Origin: Stigonema ocellatum SAG 48.90 = DSM 106950
GTDB lineage: Bacteria; Cyanobacteriota; Cyanobacteriia; Cyanobacteriales; Nostocaceae
Direction: 5' to 3'
DNA: 51,752 nucleotides
Assembly: GCA_016903675.1 (NCBI GenBank)
Contig: JADQBA010000062.1
Location: 1 to 51,752, forward strand
The position numbers and the translations under genes were made by a program. This document shows positions 45,193 through 51,752 of this stretch, piece by piece. The notes beneath the pieces are model-generated. The model was given only the letters and a program-made list of their open reading frames with translations, made no database searches and was not told the DNA's origin. Positions within the stretch are counted from its first letter, which is position 1, and each line of letters starts with the position of its first letter.

Positions 45193-45678
45193 ATGCCTCC
45201 TAAAATTCCAGACGAACTTGCATGGCAGCAGGCTGAACTCCTCATGCAACCTATCTTCATCCGTGTTGTCGATAACATCCGCAAGCTACTTGATGTATCT
45301 CCTTGGACGGGTACTTACGAGCATGTACTCATTTGGCCCACTGGCACAGCAGAAGAGACTCAAGCACTTGTTACCCAACTTTTGCAGGAACTCGAAGCTG
45401 CAACACCAGAACAAGCTGTGGAAATTAGACAGACCCTCTCTCGTTTACCAGTACCCCATCCAGGATATCATCTGTGTCTGAAGCGTCAAGAGCAAACTGT
45501 CAGCGTTGATATGTGGGACATGTGCTATCAAGTTTGTTTTCTTGACTATATCTCAGGTGAGGAAACAGTTGTTATCGACACTAGTTTAATCGATGAAACA
45601 GGAGATGTCGATTGGCAGCGTTTGGATGTTAAGGCCCATGAGTTAGTTGAGCGCGTGTTTGCACAATTACCGGAGTAA
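45193..45678 (+). CDS. Conserved cyanobacterial hypothetical protein
   Basis: 161 residues from ATG 45193 (MPPKIPDELAWQQAELLMQPI). Sequence features: VVDNIRKLLDVSPWTGTYE, a helical middle (EETQALVTQLLQELEAATPE) and PHPGYHLCLKRQEQTVSVDMWDMCYQVCF. The family looks conserved but I cannot name it. Divergent from the kinase gene. The frame opens at 45112, but the extra residues are A/T-rich leader. Confidence 0.65.
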   Translation: MPPKIPDELAWQQAELLMQPIFIRVVDNIRKLLDVSPWTGTYEHVLIWPTGTAEETQALVTQLLQELEAATPEQAVEIRQTLSRLPVPHPGYHLCLKRQEQTVSVDMWDMCYQVCFLDYISGEETVVIDTSLIDETGDVDWQRLDVKAHELVERVFAQLPE

Positions 45679-45983
45679 TTCGTAAGTCGTAATTCAATGT
45701 TTAACTACTCACATCTTGCACCAGCCAGATACCACGTCAAAAAAATACTCAGTATTTAATGGTTTTTTGACTGCCCCCGCATCCGCCTGGGACTTGAAGT
45801 CCCAGGCTTATAGCATAAGTCCTCTAAGAGAGGACTTTTGGGAGTTGTGGGATAAATGTAAATTTTATGACTCTTGATTTTGTAAATTGTGGTTTGTACT
45901 TAGAGGTGCAAGATATAAGACTAGGAAACGTTGATATCCGCCTGGGACTTCGAGTTCCAGGGTAACATATTTTCGCCCTCACT

Positions 45984-46274
45984 ACCGTAAACTTACCAAG
46001 GCGATCGCTTCGCTTTGGGCAGCAGCGAAGATCGCATATCCATGTTTTTTCTTGACAAAAACTGGATTTGGTGGTAGTCTAAAGATAATGGAAAAGCTGC
46101 GCCCATATATAACATAATTCCAAAAAGCATAACGCCTAATTAGTCAAGTCTTTCCAAAAAATAAATAAGTAAGTCTGGTTTGTAGTTGCGCTTCAGCGCC
46201 ATCTTCCATAGGGACGCAATTTCTCTACCATAGTTTTCTCGTGACAAAATAACTTTCAGTTAAGATAATAAAAA
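45984..46274 (+). repeat. 280-bp repeat, copy 1
   Basis: Shares with copies 2 and 3 the sequences CTTACCAAGGCGATCGCTTC, GCGCCCATATATAACATAAT, AGCATAACGCCTAAT and AGTCAAGTCTTTCCAAAAAA, and with copies 2 and 4 GGTTTGTAGTTGCGCTTCAG. No reading frame is conserved among copies. Confidence 0.8.
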
Positions 46275-46314
46275 TGGACAAGTTCGTCTAAGAGCAGACA
46301 CAGGTGAGGCAATG
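46275..46314 (+). pseudogene. 40-bp fossil of the DUF3368 gene
   Basis: 46275-46314 matches 48513-48552, inside the DUF3368 gene, at 38 of 40 positions (starting TGGACAAGTTCGTCTA). It is joined directly to the end of repeat copy 1 at a TGGA that also occurs at the end of copy 2. Confidence 0.7.
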
Positions 46315-46387
46315 TAGGTTGGGTTGAGGAACGAAACCCAACATTTATCGACATTTGTTGGGTTTCGCTTACGCTCTACCCAACCTA
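46314..46387. repeat. Palindromic repeat with GTAGGTTGGGTTGAG ends
   Basis: Outer arms GTAGGTTGGGT and ACCCAACCTAC, inner arms CGAAACCCAACA and TGTTGGGTTTCG. A widespread type of cyanobacterial intergenic repeat; a related one lies at 30244-30370. Confidence 0.7.
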
Positions 46388-46546
46388 CAATTTTTCTTAA
46401 CCTACGCAGTATTGGGTGAATTTCTGTTTTTAAGTTCGGATGTCAGGCTCACTTTTTAGATATTTTGATTTTAGATACTACACCGCGTCTCTTCCTTGAA
46501 TTCTCCAGCGTTAGAATAGTAAGTAGTTCCTCATCCAAAAAAGTCT

Positions 46547-47026
46547 TTGATTATGTTTGCTCAACGGGACACTGGCTGGGATTTAGCAGTTTACAATAAA
46601 GACGGTCAACTTGTGCTTGTCGTTCAAGTCAAGGGTAAACTCAATGCCTCGGCACAGTGGGCTTCCCAACTGCGAAGTAATATCCTCGCCCACGGCATCT
46701 ACCCAAAAGCCCCTTACTTCCTAATGGTCTTCCCTGACAAGTTTTATCTGTGGGCAAATGTTGATGCACAACTTGACATTAGCGAACCAACTTATGCTGT
46801 TGATGCGCGTTCTATTCTGAAGCCTTATCTTGATAAAGCTGGAATAACGCCTGGGCAAAAAATAAGTAGTCAGAGTCTTGTACTAATAGTAGCATCTTGG
46901 CTATCGAAAATTCTTTATAATGATCTGCCTCTTGGTGAAACGGATGAACCAGAGCAATGGCTGGTTGACTCAGGTCTTTATGCTGCTATCGCTGGAGGCA
47001 GTTTCGGTAACGAGGCTGCTGCGTGA
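46547..47026 (+). CDS. PD-(D/E)XK-like protein, first gene of a PIN operon
   Basis: 159 residues. WDLAVYNKDGQLVLVVQVKGK resembles a restriction-endonuclease-like core: D12, a hairpin, then Q27 and K29 in place of E-x-K. The following helix ASAQWASQLRSNILAHGIY and strand PYFLMVFPDKFYLWANV fit the fold. Gln at the second acidic position is known in some active nucleases, so activity cannot be excluded. Start ATG 46547 or 46553. Its stop overlaps the PIN gene start by 4 bp (GTGA), so the two are translated together and probably work as a pair. No ribbon-helix-helix or other DNA-binding domain is seen. Confidence 0.6.
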   Translation: MIMFAQRDTGWDLAVYNKDGQLVLVVQVKGKLNASAQWASQLRSNILAHGIYPKAPYFLMVFPDKFYLWANVDAQLDISEPTYAVDARSILKPYLDKAGITPGQKISSQSLVLIVASWLSKILYNDLPLGETDEPEQWLVDSGLYAAIAGGSFGNEAAA

Positions 47027-47631
47027 ACGTTTACGTTGAAACTAACTTTGTTTTGGAACTCGTTTTTGAGCAAGAACAGTTTGTCAACTGTGAGCAAATT
47101 CTGCAACTAGCTGAAGCTGGACATATTAAGTTGGCTATACCTGCGTACAGTCTAGCTGAACCACACGAGAAATTGAGTCGTCAAGCAAAGAGTCGTAGAG
47201 AGATCCAGCAAGTACTCGACACAGAGCTACGGCAGCTTGCACGCACTGCATCCTACACAACTCGCATCAATAGCATTCAAGATATTGCAAATTTGTTGGT
47301 TCAAAGCAACTTGGATGAAAGTCAACGCTTTGTACACTATAGATATCGAATTTTGAAGAATACAGAAGTAATTGCACTGACTGCTGATATTCTTGCTGAA
47401 GCTGCAATATACGAAGAGCCGTATGATTTAAGACCACAAGATGCTCTTGTTTATGCATCAGTGATTTCCCACCTTCGTCACAATCAACCAACAGTTGCGT
47501 GTTTCCTCAATCGGAACTCCAGAGATTTTGATAGTCCTGATATTGTGAATGAACTGAACAAATTAAATTGCAGGATGATACCTCGATTTGATCACGGTTA
47601 TGACTTCATCCAATCACAACTAGGGGCATGA
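47023..47631 (+). CDS. PIN-domain ribonuclease-like protein
   Basis: 202 residues from GTG 47023. MNVYVETNFVLELVFEQEQF is the first PIN strand (E6 replaces the usual Asp), SLAEPHEKL gives E46, LRPQDALVYASVISHL gives D140, and CFLNRNSRDFDSPDI the final acidic pair. PIN proteins cut RNA with Mg2+ and are the toxin in many VapBC-like pairs. The upstream overlapping gene is not a usual VapB antitoxin but a nuclease-fold protein, so whether this is a toxin-antitoxin pair or a two-enzyme system is open. Confidence 0.75.
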   Translation: MNVYVETNFVLELVFEQEQFVNCEQILQLAEAGHIKLAIPAYSLAEPHEKLSRQAKSRREIQQVLDTELRQLARTASYTTRINSIQDIANLLVQSNLDESQRFVHYRYRILKNTEVIALTADILAEAAIYEEPYDLRPQDALVYASVISHLRHNQPTVACFLNRNSRDFDSPDIVNELNKLNCRMIPRFDHGYDFIQSQLGA

Positions 47632-47651
47632 AAATACCCCCAATTAGGGTG

Positions 47652-47774
47652 CTAGTAGCTAACTTCATACTGCTGCTTGATTGCTTCCCCTCGCCATTGT
47701 TGCAGGTCGTTCATGATGTCTTTGAGTTGTCGCATGGCTTGGACGATCGCTTCTCTCAGTTTTTGGATATTTAG
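47652..47774 (-). pseudogene. 40-codon C-terminal remnant
   Basis: On the minus strand LNIQKLREAIVQAMRQLKDI followed by MNDLQQWRGEAIKQQYEVSY and a stop. It looks like the helical tail of a real protein. The first 12 codons also occur in copy 3 of the repeat (48645-48676), so the 280-bp repeat carries this piece with it. Family unknown. Confidence 0.4.
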
Positions 47775-48070
47775 TCACAAAACATACCGTAAGCTTACCA
47801 AGGCGATCGCTTCGCTGCTGCGCAAAGCGCAGATCGCACATCCATGTTTTTCCTTGACAAAAAACAGCATTTGGTGGTAATCTAAAGATAATGGAAAAGG
47901 TGCGCCCATATATAACATAATTCCAAAGAGCATAACGCCTAATTAGTCAAGTCTTTCCAAAAAATAAATAAGTAAGTCTGGTTTGTAGTTGCGCTTCAGC
48001 GCCCTCTTCCGTAGGGGCGCAATTTCTCTACCATAGTTCAATACAGTTCAGTTAAGATAATAAAATTGGA
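47744..48070 (+). repeat. 280-bp repeat, copy 2
   Basis: Includes TTCTCTCAGTTTTTGGATAT (shared with copy 3), CTTACCAAGGCGATCGCTTC and the common body, ending in TTAAGATAATAAAATTGGA just before the UPF0175 gene. It probably holds that gene's promoter. Confidence 0.8.
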
Positions 48071-48106
48071 ATGTTAAGCTGGTCGTATATACACAGCTGT
48101 TTTCAC

Positions 48107-48391
48107 ATGAATACATTGACAGTTAACTTACAGCTACCAAGGGATTTACTTGGAGCGCTTAATATATCAGAGGCACAACTAGAAGGACGCATTTTACAAT
48201 TGGTAGCGTTGGAGCTATTTCGGCAAGAGCGAATTTCAACGGGCAAAGCAGCTGAGTTACTCTTAATCTCGAAGTGGGAGTTTATTCAACTACTAGCAGA
48301 GTATAACATCTCATACTTCAGTGAATCATCAGCAGAGTTAGCAGCAGAAGTCGCAACTGCTCAAAAGGTTTTGGAGCATAAGTATCTGTGA
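48107..48391 (+). CDS. UPF0175 family antitoxin
   Basis: 94 residues from ATG 48107 (MNTLTVNLQLPRDLLGALNI). ILQLVALELFRQERISTGKA, AAELLLISKWEFIQLLAEYN and ISYFSESSAELAAEVATAQK match UPF0175, helix-turn-helix proteins usually paired with PIN-like DUF3368 proteins. It is expected to bind the toxin and repress the operon. The stop overlaps the start of the next gene (GTGA). The frame opens at 48071, in repeat DNA. Confidence 0.8.
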   Translation: MNTLTVNLQLPRDLLGALNISEAQLEGRILQLVALELFRQERISTGKAAELLLISKWEFIQLLAEYNISYFSESSAELAAEVATAQKVLEHKYL

Positions 48392-48597
48392 CTGTAGTTG
48401 CGAATGCAGGTCCTTTGATTGCCTTAGCAAGAATTGGACATTTTCATTTGTTACGTTTGCTTTACAACGAATTACGAATACCTACCGCCGTTAAAGATGA
48501 GGTTATCATTTTTGGACAAGTTCGTCTAGGAGCAGACACAGGTGAGGCATTGTCACAAAGTTTACAAGAAATAGTTGATTATTTGGCAAAGTCGTGA
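48388..48597 (+). pseudogene. DUF3368 PIN-like toxin, truncated
   Basis: From GTG 48388: VVANAGPLIALARIGHFHLL and LYNELRIPTAVKDEVI are the conserved first half of DUF3368 (PIN-like) proteins, normally about 150-160 residues. It stops after 69 residues, immediately before copy 3 of the repeat, so the second half with the later acidic residues is gone. The antitoxin gene remains intact. Confidence 0.7.
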
Positions 48598-48644
48598 GGG
48601 TATTTTTCTGCCAGGTATTTGCAAGTGTTGTCTTATGGCAAGGG

Positions 48645-48868
48645 CGATCGCTTCTCTCAGTTTTTGGATATTTAGTCACAAAACATATCGTAAGCTTACC
48701 AAGGCGATCGCTTCGCTACTGCGCTTTGCGCAGATCGCAGATCCATGTTTTTCCTTGACAAAAAACAGCATTTGGTGGTATTCTAAAAATAATGGAAAAG
48801 GTGCGCCCATATATAACATAATTCCAAAAAGCATAACGCCTAATCAGTCAAGTCTTTCCAAAAAATAG
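48645..48868 (+). repeat. 280-bp repeat, copy 3 (shortened)
   Basis: Same start as copy 2 (GCGATCGCTTCTCTCAGTTT) and the common body, ending after CTTTCCAAAAAATA; the GGTTTGTAGTTGCG part is missing here but appears as copy 4 at 49071. Confidence 0.8.
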
Positions 48869-48937
48869 GCGTTGGTGAATCAAGACATGAATTGTGAAAA
48901 TCACGATTTTGTAGAGACGCGATTAACCATAATTCCC

Positions 48938-49012
48938 ATAACCCCACCCCGCCTCTGCTGAAAGCAGAGTCTCCCCTCCCCGCTTGCGGGGAGGGGCTGG
49001 GGGTGGGGTTAT
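48938..49012. repeat. REP-like hairpin with ATAACCCCACCCC ends
   Basis: Perfect 13-bp outer arms (48938-48950 and 49000-49012), inner hairpins CTCTGCTGAAAGCAGAG and CCCCTCCCCGCTTGCGGGGA. Common cyanobacterial intergenic repeat type. Confidence 0.7.
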
Positions 49013-49070
49013 TTTATTATGTGTGATTCAACGGAGATGATATCATTACTAAATTCAGCAACGCCAAAAA

Positions 49071-49160
49071 ATACATAAATAGGTCTGGTTTGTAGTTGCG
49101 CTTCAGCGCCCTCTTCCCGAAATCTTTCGTAGGGGCGCAAGGCCTTGCGCCCCTACTGTT
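49071..49160 (+). repeat. 280-bp repeat, 3' part (copy 4) with 28-bp palindrome
   Basis: AGGTCTGGTTTGTAGTTGCG and CTTCAGCGCCCTCTTCC match copies 1 and 2. A perfect 28-bp palindrome (49129-49156, left arm GTAGGGGCGCAAGG) follows. It ends 40 bp before the TPR-CHAT start. Confidence 0.7.
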
Positions 49161-49196
49161 TCTTTAAAATAGAATATAACCTAGCGTCACCAACCC

Positions 49197-51320
49197 ATGA
49201 ATCTAGCAAATTGGTTGAGAGAACTGGCAAATCAACTCAAGCAAGCGCTGAATTTAGAGAACTATTACCCCCAAACTCCCTCTTTACAAACACAGAAGCA
49301 GAACAACACACCCCTCTCCACAAGCGAAGAAAGAACAGAGATGGATTTACAAGCTTATCGATTATTCCTCCTCCAAGTGCTGCAAGCAACAGCAGAAAGT
49401 CAGGGAAACCCACAGGTAGTTTACCCGTTGCTTGAAACAAACATCGAAAAACTTGACTATAACCTAGCACAACTATTGCCACTTTGGGCAACAAATTTTC
49501 TGGCGGAACTTGAGACAGATGCAGCGACTATTGGCAATTTCAGCAATCTCATTCGGCAATTCCCCTTGGGTGACAAAGCCAGCAACATGGAAATAGCTAT
49601 TGCCGGCTATGAAATAGTGCTAACTGTATTCACCCGCGACGCCTTCCCCCAAGATTGGGCAGGTACGCAAAATAATCTGGGGGCTGCCTACCGTAATAGA
49701 ATACTAGGGGAGAAAGCACAGAATCTGGAATTGGCGATCGCAGCATACGAAAAAGCTTTATCTATATATACCCGCGACGCCTTCCCCCAAAATTGGGCTT
49801 CTACGCAATATAATGTGGGGATTGCCTACCTTGATAGAATACTAGGCTCGAAAGCACAGAATCTGGAATTGGCGATCGCCGCTTTCCAAAATGCAATATC
49901 TGTAAGAACCCGCGATGCCTTCCCCCAACAATGGGCTTCGACGCAAAATAATCTGGGGGCTGCCTACTCTGATAGAATACTAGGCTCGAAAGCACAGAAT
50001 CTCGAATTGGCGATCGCAGCTTACGAAAATGCTTTATCTATATATACCCGCGACGCCTTCCCCCAAGATTGGGCCATGACGCAAAATAATCTGGGGATTG
50101 CCTACCGTAATAGAATACTAGGCTTTAAAGCACAGAATCTGGAATTGGCGATCGCAGCATACGAAAATGCTTTATCTGTAAGAACCCGCTACGCCTTCCC
50201 CCAAGATTATGCTGAAACCTTATTCAACCAGGGTCTTGCTTACCAAGATGGGAAACAGTATACCTCAGCTTACGACACCTTTGAATCTGCCATTGAAACA
50301 GTAGAATTTTTGCGAGGAGAAATTGTTTCTGGAGAGGAAAGCAAACGCAAGCAAGCAGAACAATGGAATGAGCTTTATCGTCGGATGGTGGAAGTTTGTC
50401 TAGAATTGGGAGAAGACGAAAAGGCTATTCAATATATTGAGCGTAGCAAAACTCGTAACTTAGTGGAACTCCTTGCCATCCGTGATTTATATCCTACAGG
50501 GGAAATACCAGAAGATACGCGAAAACAATTGCAACAGCTAAGACAGTCCATTGATATTGAGAAGCGCCGACTTGCTGCTGACAATCAACCAGACTACACC
50601 CACATTAATGAATTCCGTCAGCGTTACAACCAACTCTACCCCTTTGAGTTTATCACGTTTGAACAAATCCAGGCTTTGTTAGGTGAGGAGACAGCAATTA
50701 TCCAATGGTACATTTTTCCTGATTGTTATCGCGCTTTCATCATCACCCGCAATCATCACAAGCCTATTATTTGGCATTCCGGCGCTGAAGATTTAGAAAA
50801 GTTGGAAAATTTTACTTTTGATAAATATCTTCAGCCTTACGATGAAGACAAACGCCGATGGATATATGACCTAAATGATAAACTTCAGCAGTTACCTAAG
50901 ATTCTACATCTAGATGAAATAGTCGCCCTAATACCAGCCCAGTGTAAAAAGGTAATTTTTATTCCCCATCGTTACCTCCACCTGTTACCTCTCCATGCTT
51001 TAGCGCTATCTACAGGGGAAGATGTCATAGACAAATTCCCCCAGGGTGTGAGTTATGCACCGAGTTGTCAGCTTTTGCAATATGCAAAACAGCGGCGAAC
51101 GCTTGTTGTTAACAAGGGTGGAGACACAGAATTTAGCGCCTCTACATCTGAGAATTATTCTACACCACCTGTCCCAAAAGATGAATTAGCTCATCTGTTT
51201 GCCATTCAAAACCCTACAGATAATTTAGAGTTTACAGATATCGAAGTCGAGACAATAGCTGCTGCATTTCACCCGCGCCACATTTTGAAGAAAGGTGAAG
51301 CGACAAAAGCTGCTTTGATG
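49197..51320 (+). pseudogene. TPR-CHAT (caspase-like) protein, broken in the CHAT domain
   Basis: From ATG 49197. Residues about 135-350 hold TPR-like repeats: five 46-residue units (TRDAFPQDWAGTQNNLGAAY type) encoded by 138-bp DNA repeats. A helical linker with AIQYIERSKTRNLVELLA leads into the N-terminal part of a CHAT domain (LLGEETAIIQWYIF, KKVIFIPHRYLHLLPLHALA, VSYAPSCQLLQ, LEFTDIEVETIAAAFHPRHI). It should continue with the His-Gly and Cys segments, but after ATKAALMGN (51320) the DNA switches to a second copy of the TPR gene and stops at 51347. No catalytic dyad remains. Confidence 0.8.
49632..50321 (+). repeat. Five 138-bp tandem units encoding TPR-like repeats
   Basis: The marker ACCCGC (in Thr-Arg-Asp/Tyr-Ala-Phe-Pro-Gln) recurs at 49632, 49770, 49908, 50046 and 50184, exactly 138 bp apart. 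Units are very similar at DNA level (AAAGCACAGAATCTGGAATT, GGCGATCGC), indicating recent amplification or conversion. Confidence 0.85.
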
Positions 51321-51636
51321 GGCAACAGATTTTCTGGCGGAAGTTGAGACAGATGCAGCGCAATATTTCACAGCAGTTATTGGCAATTTCAGCAATCTCA
51401 TTCAGCAATTCCCCTTAGGTGACAAAGCCAGCAACATGGAAATTGCTATTGCAGGCTATGAAATAGTGCTAACTGTAACAACCCGCGATGCCTTCCCCCA
51501 AGATTGGGCTTCGACGCAAAATAATCTGGGGAGTGCCTACCTTTATAGAATCAAAGGCGAGAAAGCACAGAATCTCGAATTGGCGATCATAGCTTTCCAA
51601 AATGCAATATCAGGGGTAGTCGTACTGAGCCTGTGA
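51319..51636 (+). pseudogene. Second TPR gene, N-terminus and end missing
   Basis: Frame starting at 51319 reads WATDFLAEVETDAAQYFTAV, IGNFSNLIQQFPLGDKASNM and EIAIAGYEIVLTVTTRDAFP, homologous to residues from about 97 of the first TPR protein but with 18 extra bases (QYFTAV). An ATG at 51436 could start it. After about one and a half repeats it ends in AISGVVVLSL, no longer matching. It is a paralogous fragment, not an exact duplicate. Confidence 0.75.
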
Positions 51637-51696
51637 CCAGGGGCAAAGTCTTCTGTAATTACTACTTTACGAGGGTTTTAGGCTTTATCTGGGAAG
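51613..51696 (+). other. Possible 3' coding tail of unknown origin
   Basis: One frame reads GSRTEPVTRGKVFCNYYFTR and VLGFIWEVDGDRYPPPKKFR before a stop at 51694-51696. It may be the end of another broken gene; the family is not recognised. No other feature to the window end. Confidence 0.25.
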
Positions 51697-51752
51697 TAGA
51701 TGGCGATCGCTATCCACCACCTAAAAAGTTCCGCTAATAATTGGAGTCGGAA

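Larger units (their letters stand above)
45679..46546. other. Long gene-free region made of repeats
   Basis: Hairpins around TGGGACTTGAAGTCCCA (45788-45804) and a degenerate copy at 45945-45963, copy 1 of the 280-bp repeat (45984-46274), a 40-bp fossil of the DUF3368 gene (46275-46314) and a palindromic repeat (46314-46387). Confidence 0.6.

Noticed and set aside
47677..47880. Frames in repeat copies 2 and 3 (HKTYRKLTKAIASLL type)
   Set aside because: Conserved only because the DNA repeat is conserved; copy 1 lacks the frame, and the minus-strand remnant fits better.

Overview
The window looks like chromosomal DNA of a filamentous, probably heterocyst-forming cyanobacterium (order Nostocales). 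Evidence: the octamer GCGATCGC (HIP1) recurs throughout; there is a tRNA-Leu(UAA) gene split by a group I intron whose variable stem carries short degenerate repeats; ndhL, a DUF3007 gene, a DUF751 (Ycf33-like) gene, a DUF4327 gene and a HetZ-related gene are present; and intergenic DNA is full of heptameric short tandem repeats (CATAATT/GAATTAT) and G-rich arrays (GGGGGAGT, GGGGGACAA). No species is claimed.

Layout. 1-5.4 kb is a decaying accessory segment: a nuclease-fold fragment, a CHAT-type fragment fused to the tail of a TPM-like protein, a winged-helix protein of unknown role, a ribbon-helix-helix repressor bracketed by GGTTACC sites, two broken tyrosine recombinases, a MarR regulator and the tail of an efflux adaptor. 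5.4-9.5 kb holds a CDF metal exporter, small cyanobacterial proteins and a dead ParD-like antitoxin. 9.4-25.5 kb is mostly core: histidine phosphatase, phosphoglucomutase, polyphosphate kinase facing rbfA/DUF751, a HetZ-related protein, TsaC/Sua5, LarC, two related lipoproteins, an LPG-synthase-like membrane protein, tRNA-Leu, ndhL and DUF3007. 25.7-35.3 kb has a coiled-coil membrane protein, a second CDF exporter, a secreted phosphodiesterase/phosphatase behind a well-formed Pho box, and an RND permease-adaptor operon. 35.3-43.1 kb mixes intact genes (methyltransferase, thioredoxin, NTF2-like) with wrecks: a DUF433/DUF5615 toxin-antitoxin remnant, a resolvase joined to a truncated EamA transporter, and a Tat-exported oxidoreductase cut by a short repeat element. 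43.1-51.7 kb has a Ser/Thr kinase and then an island with a PD-(D/E)XK-like + PIN operon, a UPF0175/DUF3368 pair, and a TPR-CHAT gene broken by recombination with a second copy.

Three structural themes explain most of what is not ordinary gene content. (1) A short non-autonomous element family with ends TAGCAATCC...GGATTGCTA and an internal variable G-rich array occurs in at least five clear copies plus fragments; one copy terminates the oxidoreductase gene. (2) A roughly 280-bp repeat (copies near 45.98, 47.79 and 48.65 kb, part at 49.07 kb) brackets the toxin-antitoxin-like genes; copy 1 still carries 40 bp of the DUF3368 gene next to it, so a cassette was deleted there. (3) In-frame minisatellites alter proteins (54-bp units in the RND permease, 12-bp units in LarC, 138-bp units in the TPR gene). 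Functions below rest on motif recognition by eye; no database search was run.
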